DNA from: a virus
DNA length: 64,000 nt
Virus record (IMG/VR): IMGVR_UViG_3300044800_000271
Location: 39,529 to 103,528 of that record
Strand: one strand, 5' to 3'
The notes beneath the pieces were generated by a model. It saw only the letters and a program-made list of their open reading frames with translations, did no database searches and was not told the DNA's origin. Of this stretch, positions 31,989 through 39,147 are shown in pieces (position 1 is the first letter of the stretch; each line of letters opens with the position of its first letter). The position numbers and the translations under genes are program-made.

Positions 31989-34079
31989 TCAAGAAGAAAT
32001 AGTGGCAGTCTTGGTTGCGAGCATGGCGGCGATCCGTCCCGGCATGAGCTTCTCGCCGGAGGCCTCTTTCTTCGAGACGCCATGCCGCTCCTCGCGCAGC
32101 GCCCGCCTGATGGCCTGCTCGGAGTTGGCCAGGAACTTGGCGAATTCCGGGTGGTACTTGCCGCTGTTCGCCTTGATGTCGTCCAGCACCTCTTGGAACG
32201 GCACCCAGTCGATGCCGACGTTCTCGTCCTCGAACGCGAGGTTCGCGCTCTCGCCCTTTTGGGGATGCAGCCCGAACTCCTTGCCAACCACGCCGATGAA
32301 GTTGTGGTATTTAAATCCGCCCCCGGACGCAAAGGTGTATGCGGGGATCAAATTGATTCCGCCGCCGTATCCGGTCTCTTCCTTGAGTTCCGCCTTGGCG
32401 CTCTGCTGGGGCGACATTCCCGATTTGACAGCCCCTCCCACCGTGGAATACGTATGGGGATAGTCCACGGCTCCGGAGCGCATGGCGAGCCCCACACGCC
32501 CCGTGGCGGGGCATACAGGGAGGATGCCGGACGCGGCGTCGCCTTCGCCCGCCCAGAAGCCCTCGGGATTGTACCTGTCGGCGGTCTTTACTACTTTCTG
32601 TGACTCGATCTTGTCACGGTTGAAAAGGGCCACGCTGTCGTGCGGACGCCCCCGCTTCAGTTGGTCATTGACGATGACCCCATCGACGCCCCGATCCTTC
32701 ATGAACTTCACCAGCTTTGGGCTGCCCTCCACGCGACGCCATGTCGCCCAACGCTCCAAGTATTCGGCGTCCAGTGTATCGGGGAACTCGACTTCCTTGT
32801 ACTCCCGCACGATGGGATCGGATAGGTCGCGGATGTCTATCAGCTTGGTGTTTGACTTCAATCGAACCTCAAACAGACGGGGCTCACCTTCGCGATAGCT
32901 GCGGATCGTGTAGTCTTGAGCGGCATCTGTTTCAGCAAGCCACAAGATTCCGTACATGTCGGGTTTAACCTCATTGAAATCCTCATCCTTATTTGTTCCA
33001 TGGTAGAGGACACGAGTGTTTGTGTCGATGGATGCCAGTTTGCTCACCCCGGTCTTGCCCCAATCATCGTCCCCCACGAGGTCTTCCATCGGGTGCAAGT
33101 TTATGTACAGCACCTTGATCGGCACGCCAGCGAGCTTGGCGGCGGAGCAGCGGTGGTTGCCGTCGAACACGAACATGCCCTGATCGGTTCCGAGGACCAG
33201 CGGGTGGGCGAGATGCTCCTCGTCCGTGCTCTCCGTGGGCTCGTCGATGCTGCCGATGTTCTTTACAAGCTCCTCCACCTCGTCCTTGCCCACGGTAAGC
33301 TGGTCCGTCTTCAGGTCGTTCGGATCGACCATGATCTCCTTGGCCTCGGAAAGCATCTCCTTGCGGTCCCGCTCCGGCAAGTAGACCCAGTCCTCGATGA
33401 TGTCCGGTCGCGTGTCCACGAGGGTCAGGGGATTGGGCATGCCTCCGAGGATGTGCTCCCCGGCTGTTTTGCTGGCGGGTTTTTCACGCTTCGCCGCCGT
33501 CACGGACATGAGGCTGCCGCCGGGAAATTTTTCCTCGGCTATCTCGAAGGGCATTTCGAGGAACTTGCCTTGGCCGTATTCCATGCCGACAGTCCCGATC
33601 CCCGCGGGGAAGCGGCGCATGATTTCCCCGGCGCGGCGCAGCGCGTCGGCTGCGCTCCGGAACAGGAGGAAAGCCGTTCCCTTCTCCAGCCACACGACCA
33701 CCCGCACATATCCGGCGTCGATGGCTTCCCGCACCGGGTCTTTGCCCCGGAACCCGAAGTCCGCGGCGATGTCGGCATGCGTCTCGGCGACGCCGACATG
33801 AATCCATCTGCCCTGTGGCGTCACCCAGCCGTCGTCGTCGATCTCCTGCGGCATCGGGACGGCTTTGGGCTTCTCGGCGGCTATGCGGGTCTCGGACGAC
33901 GGGCCGAGGCGGTACTTCTCCTCCGCCTCTTCCGAGGTGAGGGAAGCCGGAGCCATCTCTTCCTCTTCCGCCTCGCACAGTTCGTCCCAGCGTTCGAGGT
34001 CGGATGCCCATGGCACCTCGGCACATTCGTCCAAGGCAACAAACCCCTTGTGGAAATCCATCTGGAGCAGCTTGGACAA
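31989..34079 (-). CDS. Polyvalent protein: ParB-like, ART-like and NUDIX domains
   Basis: The 696-residue protein starts at TTG 34079, eight bases after GGGAGG. A ParB-like domain near residues 255-330 shows FDGNHRCSAAKLAGVPI. An ADP-ribosyltransferase-like domain near 355-470 opens RVLYHGTNKDEDF. A NUDIX domain near 520-670 has GGAVKSGM...AELKEETGYG, lacking the first Glu of the box. KTA-type linkers (SKTAGEH, VVKTADR, SKKEAS) separate them. Such mosaics are known as polyvalent proteins of phages and plasmids and are thought to enter the cell with the DNA to counter host defence. Confidence 0.85.
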   Translation of the reverse strand: MSKLLQMDFHKGFVALDECAEVPWASDLERWDELCEAEEEEMAPASLTSEEAEEKYRLGPSSETRIAAEKPKAVPMPQEIDDDGWVTPQGRWIHVGVAETHADIAADFGFRGKDPVREAIDAGYVRVVVWLEKGTAFLLFRSAADALRRAGEIMRRFPAGIGTVGMEYGQGKFLEMPFEIAEEKFPGGSLMSVTAAKREKPASKTAGEHILGGMPNPLTLVDTRPDIIEDWVYLPERDRKEMLSEAKEIMVDPNDLKTDQLTVGKDEVEELVKNIGSIDEPTESTDEEHLAHPLVLGTDQGMFVFDGNHRCSAAKLAGVPIKVLYINLHPMEDLVGDDDWGKTGVSKLASIDTNTRVLYHGTNKDEDFNEVKPDMYGILWLAETDAAQDYTIRSYREGEPRLFEVRLKSNTKLIDIRDLSDPIVREYKEVEFPDTLDAEYLERWATWRRVEGSPKLVKFMKDRGVDGVIVNDQLKRGRPHDSVALFNRDKIESQKVVKTADRYNPEGFWAGEGDAASGILPVCPATGRVGLAMRSGAVDYPHTYSTVGGAVKSGMSPQQSAKAELKEETGYGGGINLIPAYTFASGGGFKYHNFIGVVGKEFGLHPQKGESANLAFEDENVGIDWVPFQEVLDDIKANSGKYHPEFAKFLANSEQAIRRALREERHGVSKKEASGEKLMPGRIAAMLATKTATISS

Positions 34080-34202
34080 CGGTCGGCCTCCCTACCTAAA
34101 GGGCTCGGATAGACGGGATTTGGAAAGCCAGCCTAAAACAACATCCAAGCGGCTGATTTTTCAGTATTAGACGACTATAAAACCCATAACAGAGGGCAAA
34201 CC

Positions 34203-34502
34203 ATGGCATCTCCTGAAACAATGGAATCCGTGCTGCAAGCTGCCGAAAAGGCATGGAAGAAGCATTTGACAAAACAGAAGAACTCCACTAAGATGGACGG
34301 CATGGGCGCACAGCCAAAACAAGCCGTAGCGGAAGCCAACCAAACCGTGTTTTCCGCCCATGAGGCGGCAATGAAGATTCCCGCACGCCGCAAGTCCCAA
34401 GAACTGTTCGCCGCGGCTTTTGCCCATCCCCAAGGCTCGACGCAGAGGCTTCAAGCGTTCAAAGAATATTTGAAGGCTTTGCGAGACGAGCATGCCCGGT
34501 AA
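34203..34502 (+). CDS. Small helical protein
   Basis: The 99-residue Ala/Lys-rich protein is predicted helical, with no recognised family. GAGGGCAAACC precedes the ATG, a moderate ribosome site. It overlaps the next gene by eleven bases, in another frame. Confidence 0.6.
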   Translation: MASPETMESVLQAAEKAWKKHLTKQKNSTKMDGMGAQPKQAVAEANQTVFSAHEAAMKIPARRKSQELFAAAFAHPQGSTQRLQAFKEYLKALRDEHAR

Positions 34503-34851
34503 AAAGCTCGAACCGAGCCTGTACAACTGCAACGCCAAGCGCCTTCTAGATATCGCCGAGGAATTTCTCAGGCTGGCGGGAGGCGACCAGCTTAAGGCCG
34601 AATCGTTCTTTAACGAAATTGAAAACCTCCTTTCATGGCGAGAATACCCAATTCCCGACAACCAGCCTTGGTACTGGGAATTCGCTGACTTCGTGCTCGA
34701 AGGAAAAGCCGGGGAAACGTGCCCTTTCATAGTTTGGTCCAAAGGACGGTTCCGCCCCAGTCCAGACCACGCCGACTTGAAGCATCCCGAAACATGGAAA
34801 AAACCGAAATCCGGCAGCCTTGGCGGGCTTACCGTTGCGGAATCCGAGTAG
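34492..34851 (+). CDS. Protein of unknown function
   Basis: The 119-residue protein has a helical N-terminal half (CNAKRLLDIAEEFLRLAGG) and an aromatic Pro-rich second half. It starts inside the preceding gene, so the two are probably co-translated. No family recognised. Confidence 0.6.
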   Translation: MPGKKLEPSLYNCNAKRLLDIAEEFLRLAGGDQLKAESFFNEIENLLSWREYPIPDNQPWYWEFADFVLEGKAGETCPFIVWSKGRFRPSPDHADLKHPETWKKPKSGSLGGLTVAESE

Positions 34852-34888
34852 TCTTCCCCCAAATATCTGATTTTCAAGGGGTTATAGG

Positions 34889-34917
34889 TAGCTAAAATCC
34901 CCGCGCCGCTGTATACT
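34889..34917 (+). promoter_or_regulatory. TAGCNA-class promoter
   Basis: TAGCTA (34889-34894), AAA after it, 17-base spacer, TATACT (34912-34917), then AGGGG. It drives the small operon from 34940. Confidence 0.65.
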
Positions 34918-34939
34918 AGGGGTGTAAAGGAGAAATGCC

Positions 34940-35125
34940 ATGCCCGCGATATTCTTTCTGGTCTTTTTACTTTGCGGTCTGATTGCGTGGATTACCGGCA
35001 GTCACAGTCAAGTGCTGGCGTGCATCGGCTTCGGCTGCTTGGCGTTTTCCATCGTGCAGACTTGGGAAAAAGAACGGGATGAACGCCATGCCGAAATCCT
35101 GCGGGCGATCAAGGACCGCGGATGA
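34940..35125 (+). CDS. Small two-helix membrane protein
   Basis: The 61-residue protein has two membrane segments (IFFLVFLLCGLIAWITG and VLACIGFGCLAFSIV) and a charged tail. AAAGGAG precedes the ATG. The stop overlaps the next start (ATGA). Confidence 0.65.
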   Translation: MPAIFFLVFLLCGLIAWITGSHSQVLACIGFGCLAFSIVQTWEKERDERHAEILRAIKDRG

Positions 35126-35265
35126 CCCCCGCGCAAGCCAACACGCTCGAATCTAAGCTGGAAGAATTGATCGCCGCCGTGAAGAACGAGAACGGCATCG
35201 AACTCAGCCCGCTGTCCAAGGACATCCTGCGGGTCATCGTCGAGTGCGAGTTGGGGAAGCGATGA
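35122..35265 (+). CDS. Small protein of unknown function
   Basis: A 47-residue acidic helical frame (MTPAQANTLESKLEELIAAV...) overlaps both neighbours by ATGA, which supports translation as part of the operon. Confidence 0.55.
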   Translation: MTPAQANTLESKLEELIAAVKNENGIELSPLSKDILRVIVECELGKR

Positions 35266-35579
35266 TCCTCGGCTATGAAGTCCAGACGGTCTCGCACATC
35301 AAGGATGAATATGTTCGTGGGAATGTCCACACGAACGGTATTGAGAGCGTGTGGGCCGTGATGAAGCGGGGACTTCACGGAGTCTACCACCACGCTAGCA
35401 AGAAGCATCTCGGGCGATATGTGGACGAGTTTGCGTTCAGGCTCAACGCGGGGAACGTTGGCGGGCATACGTGGGAGCGGCTTGACAGTTTCGTGGATGC
35501 GGTCGCAGGTTGCAGAATCACTTACGAGCGGTTGACCCAAGGCAAGACTTGGTTTGACGCCGTGGAAGGAAACTCGTGA
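35262..35579 (+). CDS. C-terminal part of an IS1595-type transposase, possibly domesticated
   Basis: The 105-residue product reads VRGNVHTNGIESVWAVMK, GLHGVYHHASKKHLGRYVDE and FAFRLNAG, the end of an ISXO2-like DDE transposase, including the final Glu of the triad but none of the N-terminal catalytic part. No insertion-sequence ends are visible. It starts and stops with ATGA and GTGATG overlaps inside an operon, so it is translated and may have been kept for DNA binding. Confidence 0.7.
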   Translation: MILGYEVQTVSHIKDEYVRGNVHTNGIESVWAVMKRGLHGVYHHASKKHLGRYVDEFAFRLNAGNVGGHTWERLDSFVDAVAGCRITYERLTQGKTWFDAVEGNS

Positions 35580-36253
35580 TGATAAACAGAATCGTACTCG
35601 GTGACTGCCAAAAGTTGATGGCTGACGTTCCTCCCGATGCTTACATTATCTCCGATCCGCCGTATAACCAAGGGTACCACTACGCCGAGTATGGAGACTC
35701 TTTGGCCTTACAGGAATACCGCCAATTGCTGGCGGCGGCTTTCAAAGACAGGAAATCTGTTGTCATACACTACCCGGAAGAGACCATCAATCTTTTGGGC
35801 GGCGGCTTACTCGGACAAGCGGAGCAGTCGGTTGCTTGGGTCTATCCGTCGAACACCGCAAAGCAGCATCGCTCAATCACATGGTTTAACTGCAAGCCCG
35901 ATATGCGCAGGATCACACAGCCCTACAAAAACCCCACGGACAAACGCATCGCCAAGCGCATCGCGGAGGGCAAAGCCTGCAAGCTATATGATTGGTGGGA
36001 GATCAATCAAGTCAAGAATGTCAGCAAAAAAGAAAACCCCCACCCATGCCCCATCCCGTATGAACTTGCACGGAGAATCATCATTTTAACCACGAATGAG
36101 GGGGATTTGGTTTGTGACCCCTTCGCTGGCAGCGGAACGGTCTTACTCGCCGCCAAAAATCTCAATCGTCAATACTTGGGTTTTGAGATGGACCCGGTGT
36201 ACGTCAAGTTCGCGCAACAACAACTCAGGAGGATTGACCATGCCAAGAAATAA
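35579..36253 (+). CDS. Beta-class DNA methyltransferase (N6-adenine or N4-cytosine)
   Basis: The 224-residue enzyme has motif IV SDPPYN near residue 26 and motif I DPFAGSGTVLLAA near residue 182, in the permuted order of beta-class enzymes. Length is typical. The next gene starts inside its end and encodes a nuclease-like protein, so the two look like a restriction-modification pair. Confidence 0.88.
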   Translation: MINRIVLGDCQKLMADVPPDAYIISDPPYNQGYHYAEYGDSLALQEYRQLLAAAFKDRKSVVIHYPEETINLLGGGLLGQAEQSVAWVYPSNTAKQHRSITWFNCKPDMRRITQPYKNPTDKRIAKRIAEGKACKLYDWWEINQVKNVSKKENPHPCPIPYELARRIIILTTNEGDLVCDPFAGSGTVLLAAKNLNRQYLGFEMDPVYVKFAQQQLRRIDHAKK

Positions 36254-36692
36254 AAAACGAACATCAGGAGGGGAAGCCAACAAAAACGGGCGGATTCTCG
36301 AAAGGCAAATCGTGCCTCTCTTGGAGGAAAACGGCTATAAGGAACAGCCCCCCGTTGCGGGAGAAAAAACCTTTCAGCGGCATGTTTATGTCGGGGAAAC
36401 CGTCTACGGGTCTAAGCGGCACGTGGATATTTTGATAACGGAGCGAGACGGCAGCAAGAAGTGCATCGAATGCAAATATCAAAAAAGCAAAGGTTCAGTG
36501 GACGAAAAGTTTGTTTTCCTTCACGAAAACATAAAAAAGACGGGTATTCCTACCTATGTTGTTCACGGTGGCGGGGGTCAAAAGCCTTGCTCCATCCGTT
36601 GGCTACAAGAGCAAATTACCCCCCGTTCTAAAATGCGCTCGGTAACTGACCTTGATGGGTTGACCACCCTTATTAACAACAATTGGGAGTAA
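36240..36692 (+). CDS. PD-(D/E)XK nuclease, probable restriction partner
   Basis: The 150-residue protein shows a core RHVDILITERDGSKKCIECK, with the Asp and Glu-x-Lys spacing of PD-(D/E)XK enzymes. AGGAGG stands seven bases before the ATG. Its last 12 codons lie in a 39-bp sequence that is repeated 1,206 bases downstream. Function as restriction enzyme is inferred from the overlapping methylase. Confidence 0.7.
   Translation: MPRNKKRTSGGEANKNGRILERQIVPLLEENGYKEQPPVAGEKTFQRHVYVGETVYGSKRHVDILITERDGSKKCIECKYQKSKGSVDEKFVFLHENIKKTGIPTYVVHGGGGQKPCSIRWLQEQITPRSKMRSVTDLDGLTTLINNNWE
36651..36689 (+). repeat. 39-bp direct repeat, copy 1
   Basis: Begins CTTGATGGGTTGACCACCC and ends at the last codon of the nuclease gene. 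An identical copy is at 37857-37895. The two copies bound the endonuclease gene at 36793-37719. Confidence 0.9.
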
Positions 36693-36792
36693 CCTCGGAC
36701 AACTAGGCCCACTATCCAAACCTATGATAATCAGCCACTTACGGATAGCCGATTTACCATTTTTGGCCGTATCCTATAGGTAGGACAACGTC

Positions 36793-37719
36793 ATGACCAA
36801 GGCCGAAATCAAAACACGCGCCAAGCTTATCCGCAACGCAACGCCCGATCTCCTCGAAGCGTGCTATAAGAACCAGCGGCGGCTGTGCGACCTGTGCGGG
36901 GAGGGGATTCAGGATTTGATCTTGGCGGCTCTTGATCATAGCATCCCCGTCATATGGATCGCAAAGTCCGATTTGCCCATCGAGGAAGCTATTGCGTTAG
37001 CCAACGCGCCGATGAATTTGAAGGCGGTGCACTGCCGGTGCAACCATGTAAAACTTGGAAAGTCGCGGAAACTGTGGTTCTCTCTGGGGCTGGACAAGGC
37101 CGTTGGCAGGCCGCACACGTACACCGATGTCGAACTGCTTGAACTTGAGTTTCGGGTTGGTATAGGTCCTCGGGCTGGTGGTCGCAGCAATGCAAAAAAC
37201 AAGACAGGTTTTTGTGGACGTACACCTGAAAAGATGTCGGAAGATGGGCGTAAAGCTGGGCTCATTCAAGGTCCCATTCGGGGCCGTCAAATTGTGGAAA
37301 GTGGTGAATGGGACCGCATCCGCAACTTGCCGCAAACAAAAGAAGCGCAACGAAAAAACGGCCGCACTCAAGGTCGCAAGAACTTCAAAAACAAAACAGG
37401 ATTGTTTGGGCGTACATTAAAGCAGAGGACAGAAGACAGTCGCAGGGGCGGTCTTAAGAGCGGGTGTGAGGCGGCGGAAAGGGGTCAGATACAAGCCCTT
37501 CAAGATTTACCACAAACAAGAGCGGCGGCACGACGGAACGGGCGTAATAATGTTGAGAACGGGCATCTTCAGAAGATTTCTTCCCAAGCTGGTCGTATGT
37601 CCAACCACCTTCATTGGCATGTCAACGGCTACTCTCGCAGCGGCAAGTTCTATCTCCCCAAGCCCAGTGCGAAGTGCGCCCTCTGCATCGCCGCCGGTCT
37701 GATCAAAGCCGCCGCCTAG
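36793..37719 (+). CDS. HNH-type homing endonuclease with modular DNA-binding repeats
   Basis: The 308-residue protein has an N-terminal HNH-like core (CDLCGEGI, LDHSIPV, NLKAVHCRCNH), several repeated basic modules (GRTQGRKNFKNKTGLFGRT and relatives) and a C-terminal tail (HLHWHVNGY...CALC) shared with the element at 46242-46931. It sits between two copies of a 39-bp repeat. Confidence 0.75.
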   Translation: MTKAEIKTRAKLIRNATPDLLEACYKNQRRLCDLCGEGIQDLILAALDHSIPVIWIAKSDLPIEEAIALANAPMNLKAVHCRCNHVKLGKSRKLWFSLGLDKAVGRPHTYTDVELLELEFRVGIGPRAGGRSNAKNKTGFCGRTPEKMSEDGRKAGLIQGPIRGRQIVESGEWDRIRNLPQTKEAQRKNGRTQGRKNFKNKTGLFGRTLKQRTEDSRRGGLKSGCEAAERGQIQALQDLPQTRAAARRNGRNNVENGHLQKISSQAGRMSNHLHWHVNGYSRSGKFYLPKPSAKCALCIAAGLIKAAA

Positions 37720-37764
37720 CCCCCCAATTACTCCCAAATTCCGTCTGTCTAACCCCTAGTCGTA

Positions 37765-37780
37765 GGGGGCCTTCGCCCCC
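37765..37780 (+). other. GC-rich hairpin
   Basis: GGGGGC-CTTC-GCCCCC stands 46 bases after the endonuclease gene. No T-run follows, so termination is uncertain. Confidence 0.3.
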
Positions 37781-37856
37781 CGTGTACCTGTGTTTCCCAC
37801 GCACCGCCCTCTGGCGGCTGAAGGACAAGCATGAAGTTTCCACTCTTCGATCACAA

Positions 37857-37895
37857 CTTGATGGGTTGACCACCCTTATTAACAACAATTGGGAG
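37857..37895 (+). repeat. 39-bp direct repeat, copy 2
   Basis: Perfect copy of 36651-36689, here followed by GGGTGA instead of the nuclease stop. The rest of 37896-38041 holds a TATAAT at 37951, a TTGACA near 37969 and a weak hairpin, but no clear gene. Confidence 0.9.
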
Positions 37896-38041
37896 GGGTG
37901 AAGCGCATAGCCTTCAAAACAAAGGGTCTAAATCTGTGGAATCAAGCGTATAATTCCCCTAAATAGCGTTGACAGATTCCCGTTTATGTGCCACCGCCCT
38001 TCGGATGCGGCACAGGCGAAAGTCGATTTATCAAATGCCTT

Positions 38042-38266
38042 TTAACCTGCTTGGGTATATTTCCTGAAGGTATCCGGACGCCAAAGAACTTTGTAGTAGT
38101 TAAGGTACTCTTGAGTTTCGCTGCATACGCTCTGGCCTGGCTCCTCGATCTTCAGCACCGTCGCTTCCGCGATGGGCTTGCGGTCGAACGTGAAGACGAT
38201 CTTCTGGTCGTAGAAGCACCGCGGGCGGTCGCGGAACGCCCAGAATTCGAGGTTGTGGTCGGTCAT
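38042..38266 (-). pseudogene. Detached C-terminal domain of a polyvalent protein
   Basis: The 74-residue frame (LEFWAFRDRPRCFYDQ, then KPIAEATVLKIEEPGQSVC and a closing WRPDTFRKY) resembles a small domain found at the ends of phage polyvalent proteins. It follows the GIY-YIG gene on the same strand and has no ribosome site. It was probably the end of the 39140-42118 gene before the endonuclease inserted. Confidence 0.5.
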
Positions 38267-39147
38267 GACCTTGCTCCCATACCAAGCAGCCAGCCCGCAT
38301 TCAAAGATTCTGGCACTTCATTTAAGGGTACCATCTTTGCTTTTCCCGATTCTTGGTGTATCCATTTTGTGCCCCGCTTCGTGCCGGGCTTTCCAAACTG
38401 CGGGTTCTTTGCCCCAGTTTTTGATTCACGATAGCGTTGGCGTGATTCTTCCGACCTAACTTTGCCTCGGTTAGCGAGGCTGATCTTCCTACGCGTTTCT
38501 TCAGACGGTGCTTGTTTCACTTTTCCCCGATTAGCGAGGCTGATTTTTCTGCGAGTTTCTTCAGACGGGGCGTATTTCACCTTTCTTTGTTTTTGCTTTA
38601 CTCCCCCCAAGAGGCTCTTAAATGCCCCAATTTTATCCTCTGAGAATTGTTGACCGTGCAACGGATGAGAGGAGCCGGAATTGGCTATGCTTAATTTTAT
38701 CTTGGCGGCCAACGGCAGGGGTTTTCCCCTCCAAACACTGGCTTTGCCATAATTCGGGTTTCTAGTCCCAGACGTTGCTCGGCTGAGCTTCAAACGTGTC
38801 TCTTTACTCGGATGGTATCCAATGCTTCCTTCTCCTCCAGACGTGAGGTTGTATCCAGTATCCGCGTTATCAGCTTGCAGTTCTTGAATGTACTTCTTTT
38901 CCAAACGACAAAGTTCATCATTGGTAGTGGCGGTTGCGAGGATGCTAAGTTCAAATGCTTCTTCTCCATATTTACGCAGCGCCCGATGGAAGAAGGCGGG
39001 GCTATTATTTGAAAAAGCATGCCAATGATGGGTTTTCCAGCGTGTCCGCATGGACTTAACAGTTTTTCCTATATACACTTTACCTGTTATCTTGTTACGA
39101 AAACAGTAAACAACGTTTTTCTGGCAGAGGACGGCATCATCAAACAT
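38263..39147 (-). CDS. GIY-YIG homing endonuclease with NUMOD3 repeats
   Basis: The 294-residue protein has a GIY-YIG core (NVVYCFRNKITGKVYIGKT near residue 10, then ALRKYGEEAFE and a Glu-rich RLEKKYIQEL) followed by NUMOD3-like DNA-binding modules (SKETRLKLSRA; two near-identical copies of PSEETRRKISLANRGKV). ATG 39147 was preferred because it overlaps the stop of the upstream gene. It is a mobile gene lodged at the end of a polyvalent gene. Confidence 0.85.
   Translation of the reverse strand: MFDDAVLCQKNVVYCFRNKITGKVYIGKTVKSMRTRWKTHHWHAFSNNSPAFFHRALRKYGEEAFELSILATATTNDELCRLEKKYIQELQADNADTGYNLTSGGEGSIGYHPSKETRLKLSRATSGTRNPNYGKASVWRGKPLPLAAKIKLSIANSGSSHPLHGQQFSEDKIGAFKSLLGGVKQKQRKVKYAPSEETRRKISLANRGKVKQAPSEETRRKISLANRGKVRSEESRQRYRESKTGAKNPQFGKPGTKRGTKWIHQESGKAKMVPLNEVPESLNAGWLLGMGARS

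Noticed and set aside
32916-34112. Plus-strand frame of almost 400 codons
   Set aside because: Lies opposite the ParB-like/ART-like part of the 31989-34079 gene and lacks recognisable features.
37765-37780. Rho-independent terminator after the endonuclease gene
   Set aside because: The stem is strong but neither strand has a T-run, so it is listed only as a hairpin.
37988-38434. Plus-strand frame between the repeat and the GIY-YIG gene
   Set aside because: It overlaps the more convincing minus-strand domain remnant and the end of the GIY-YIG gene, and lacks a ribosome site.
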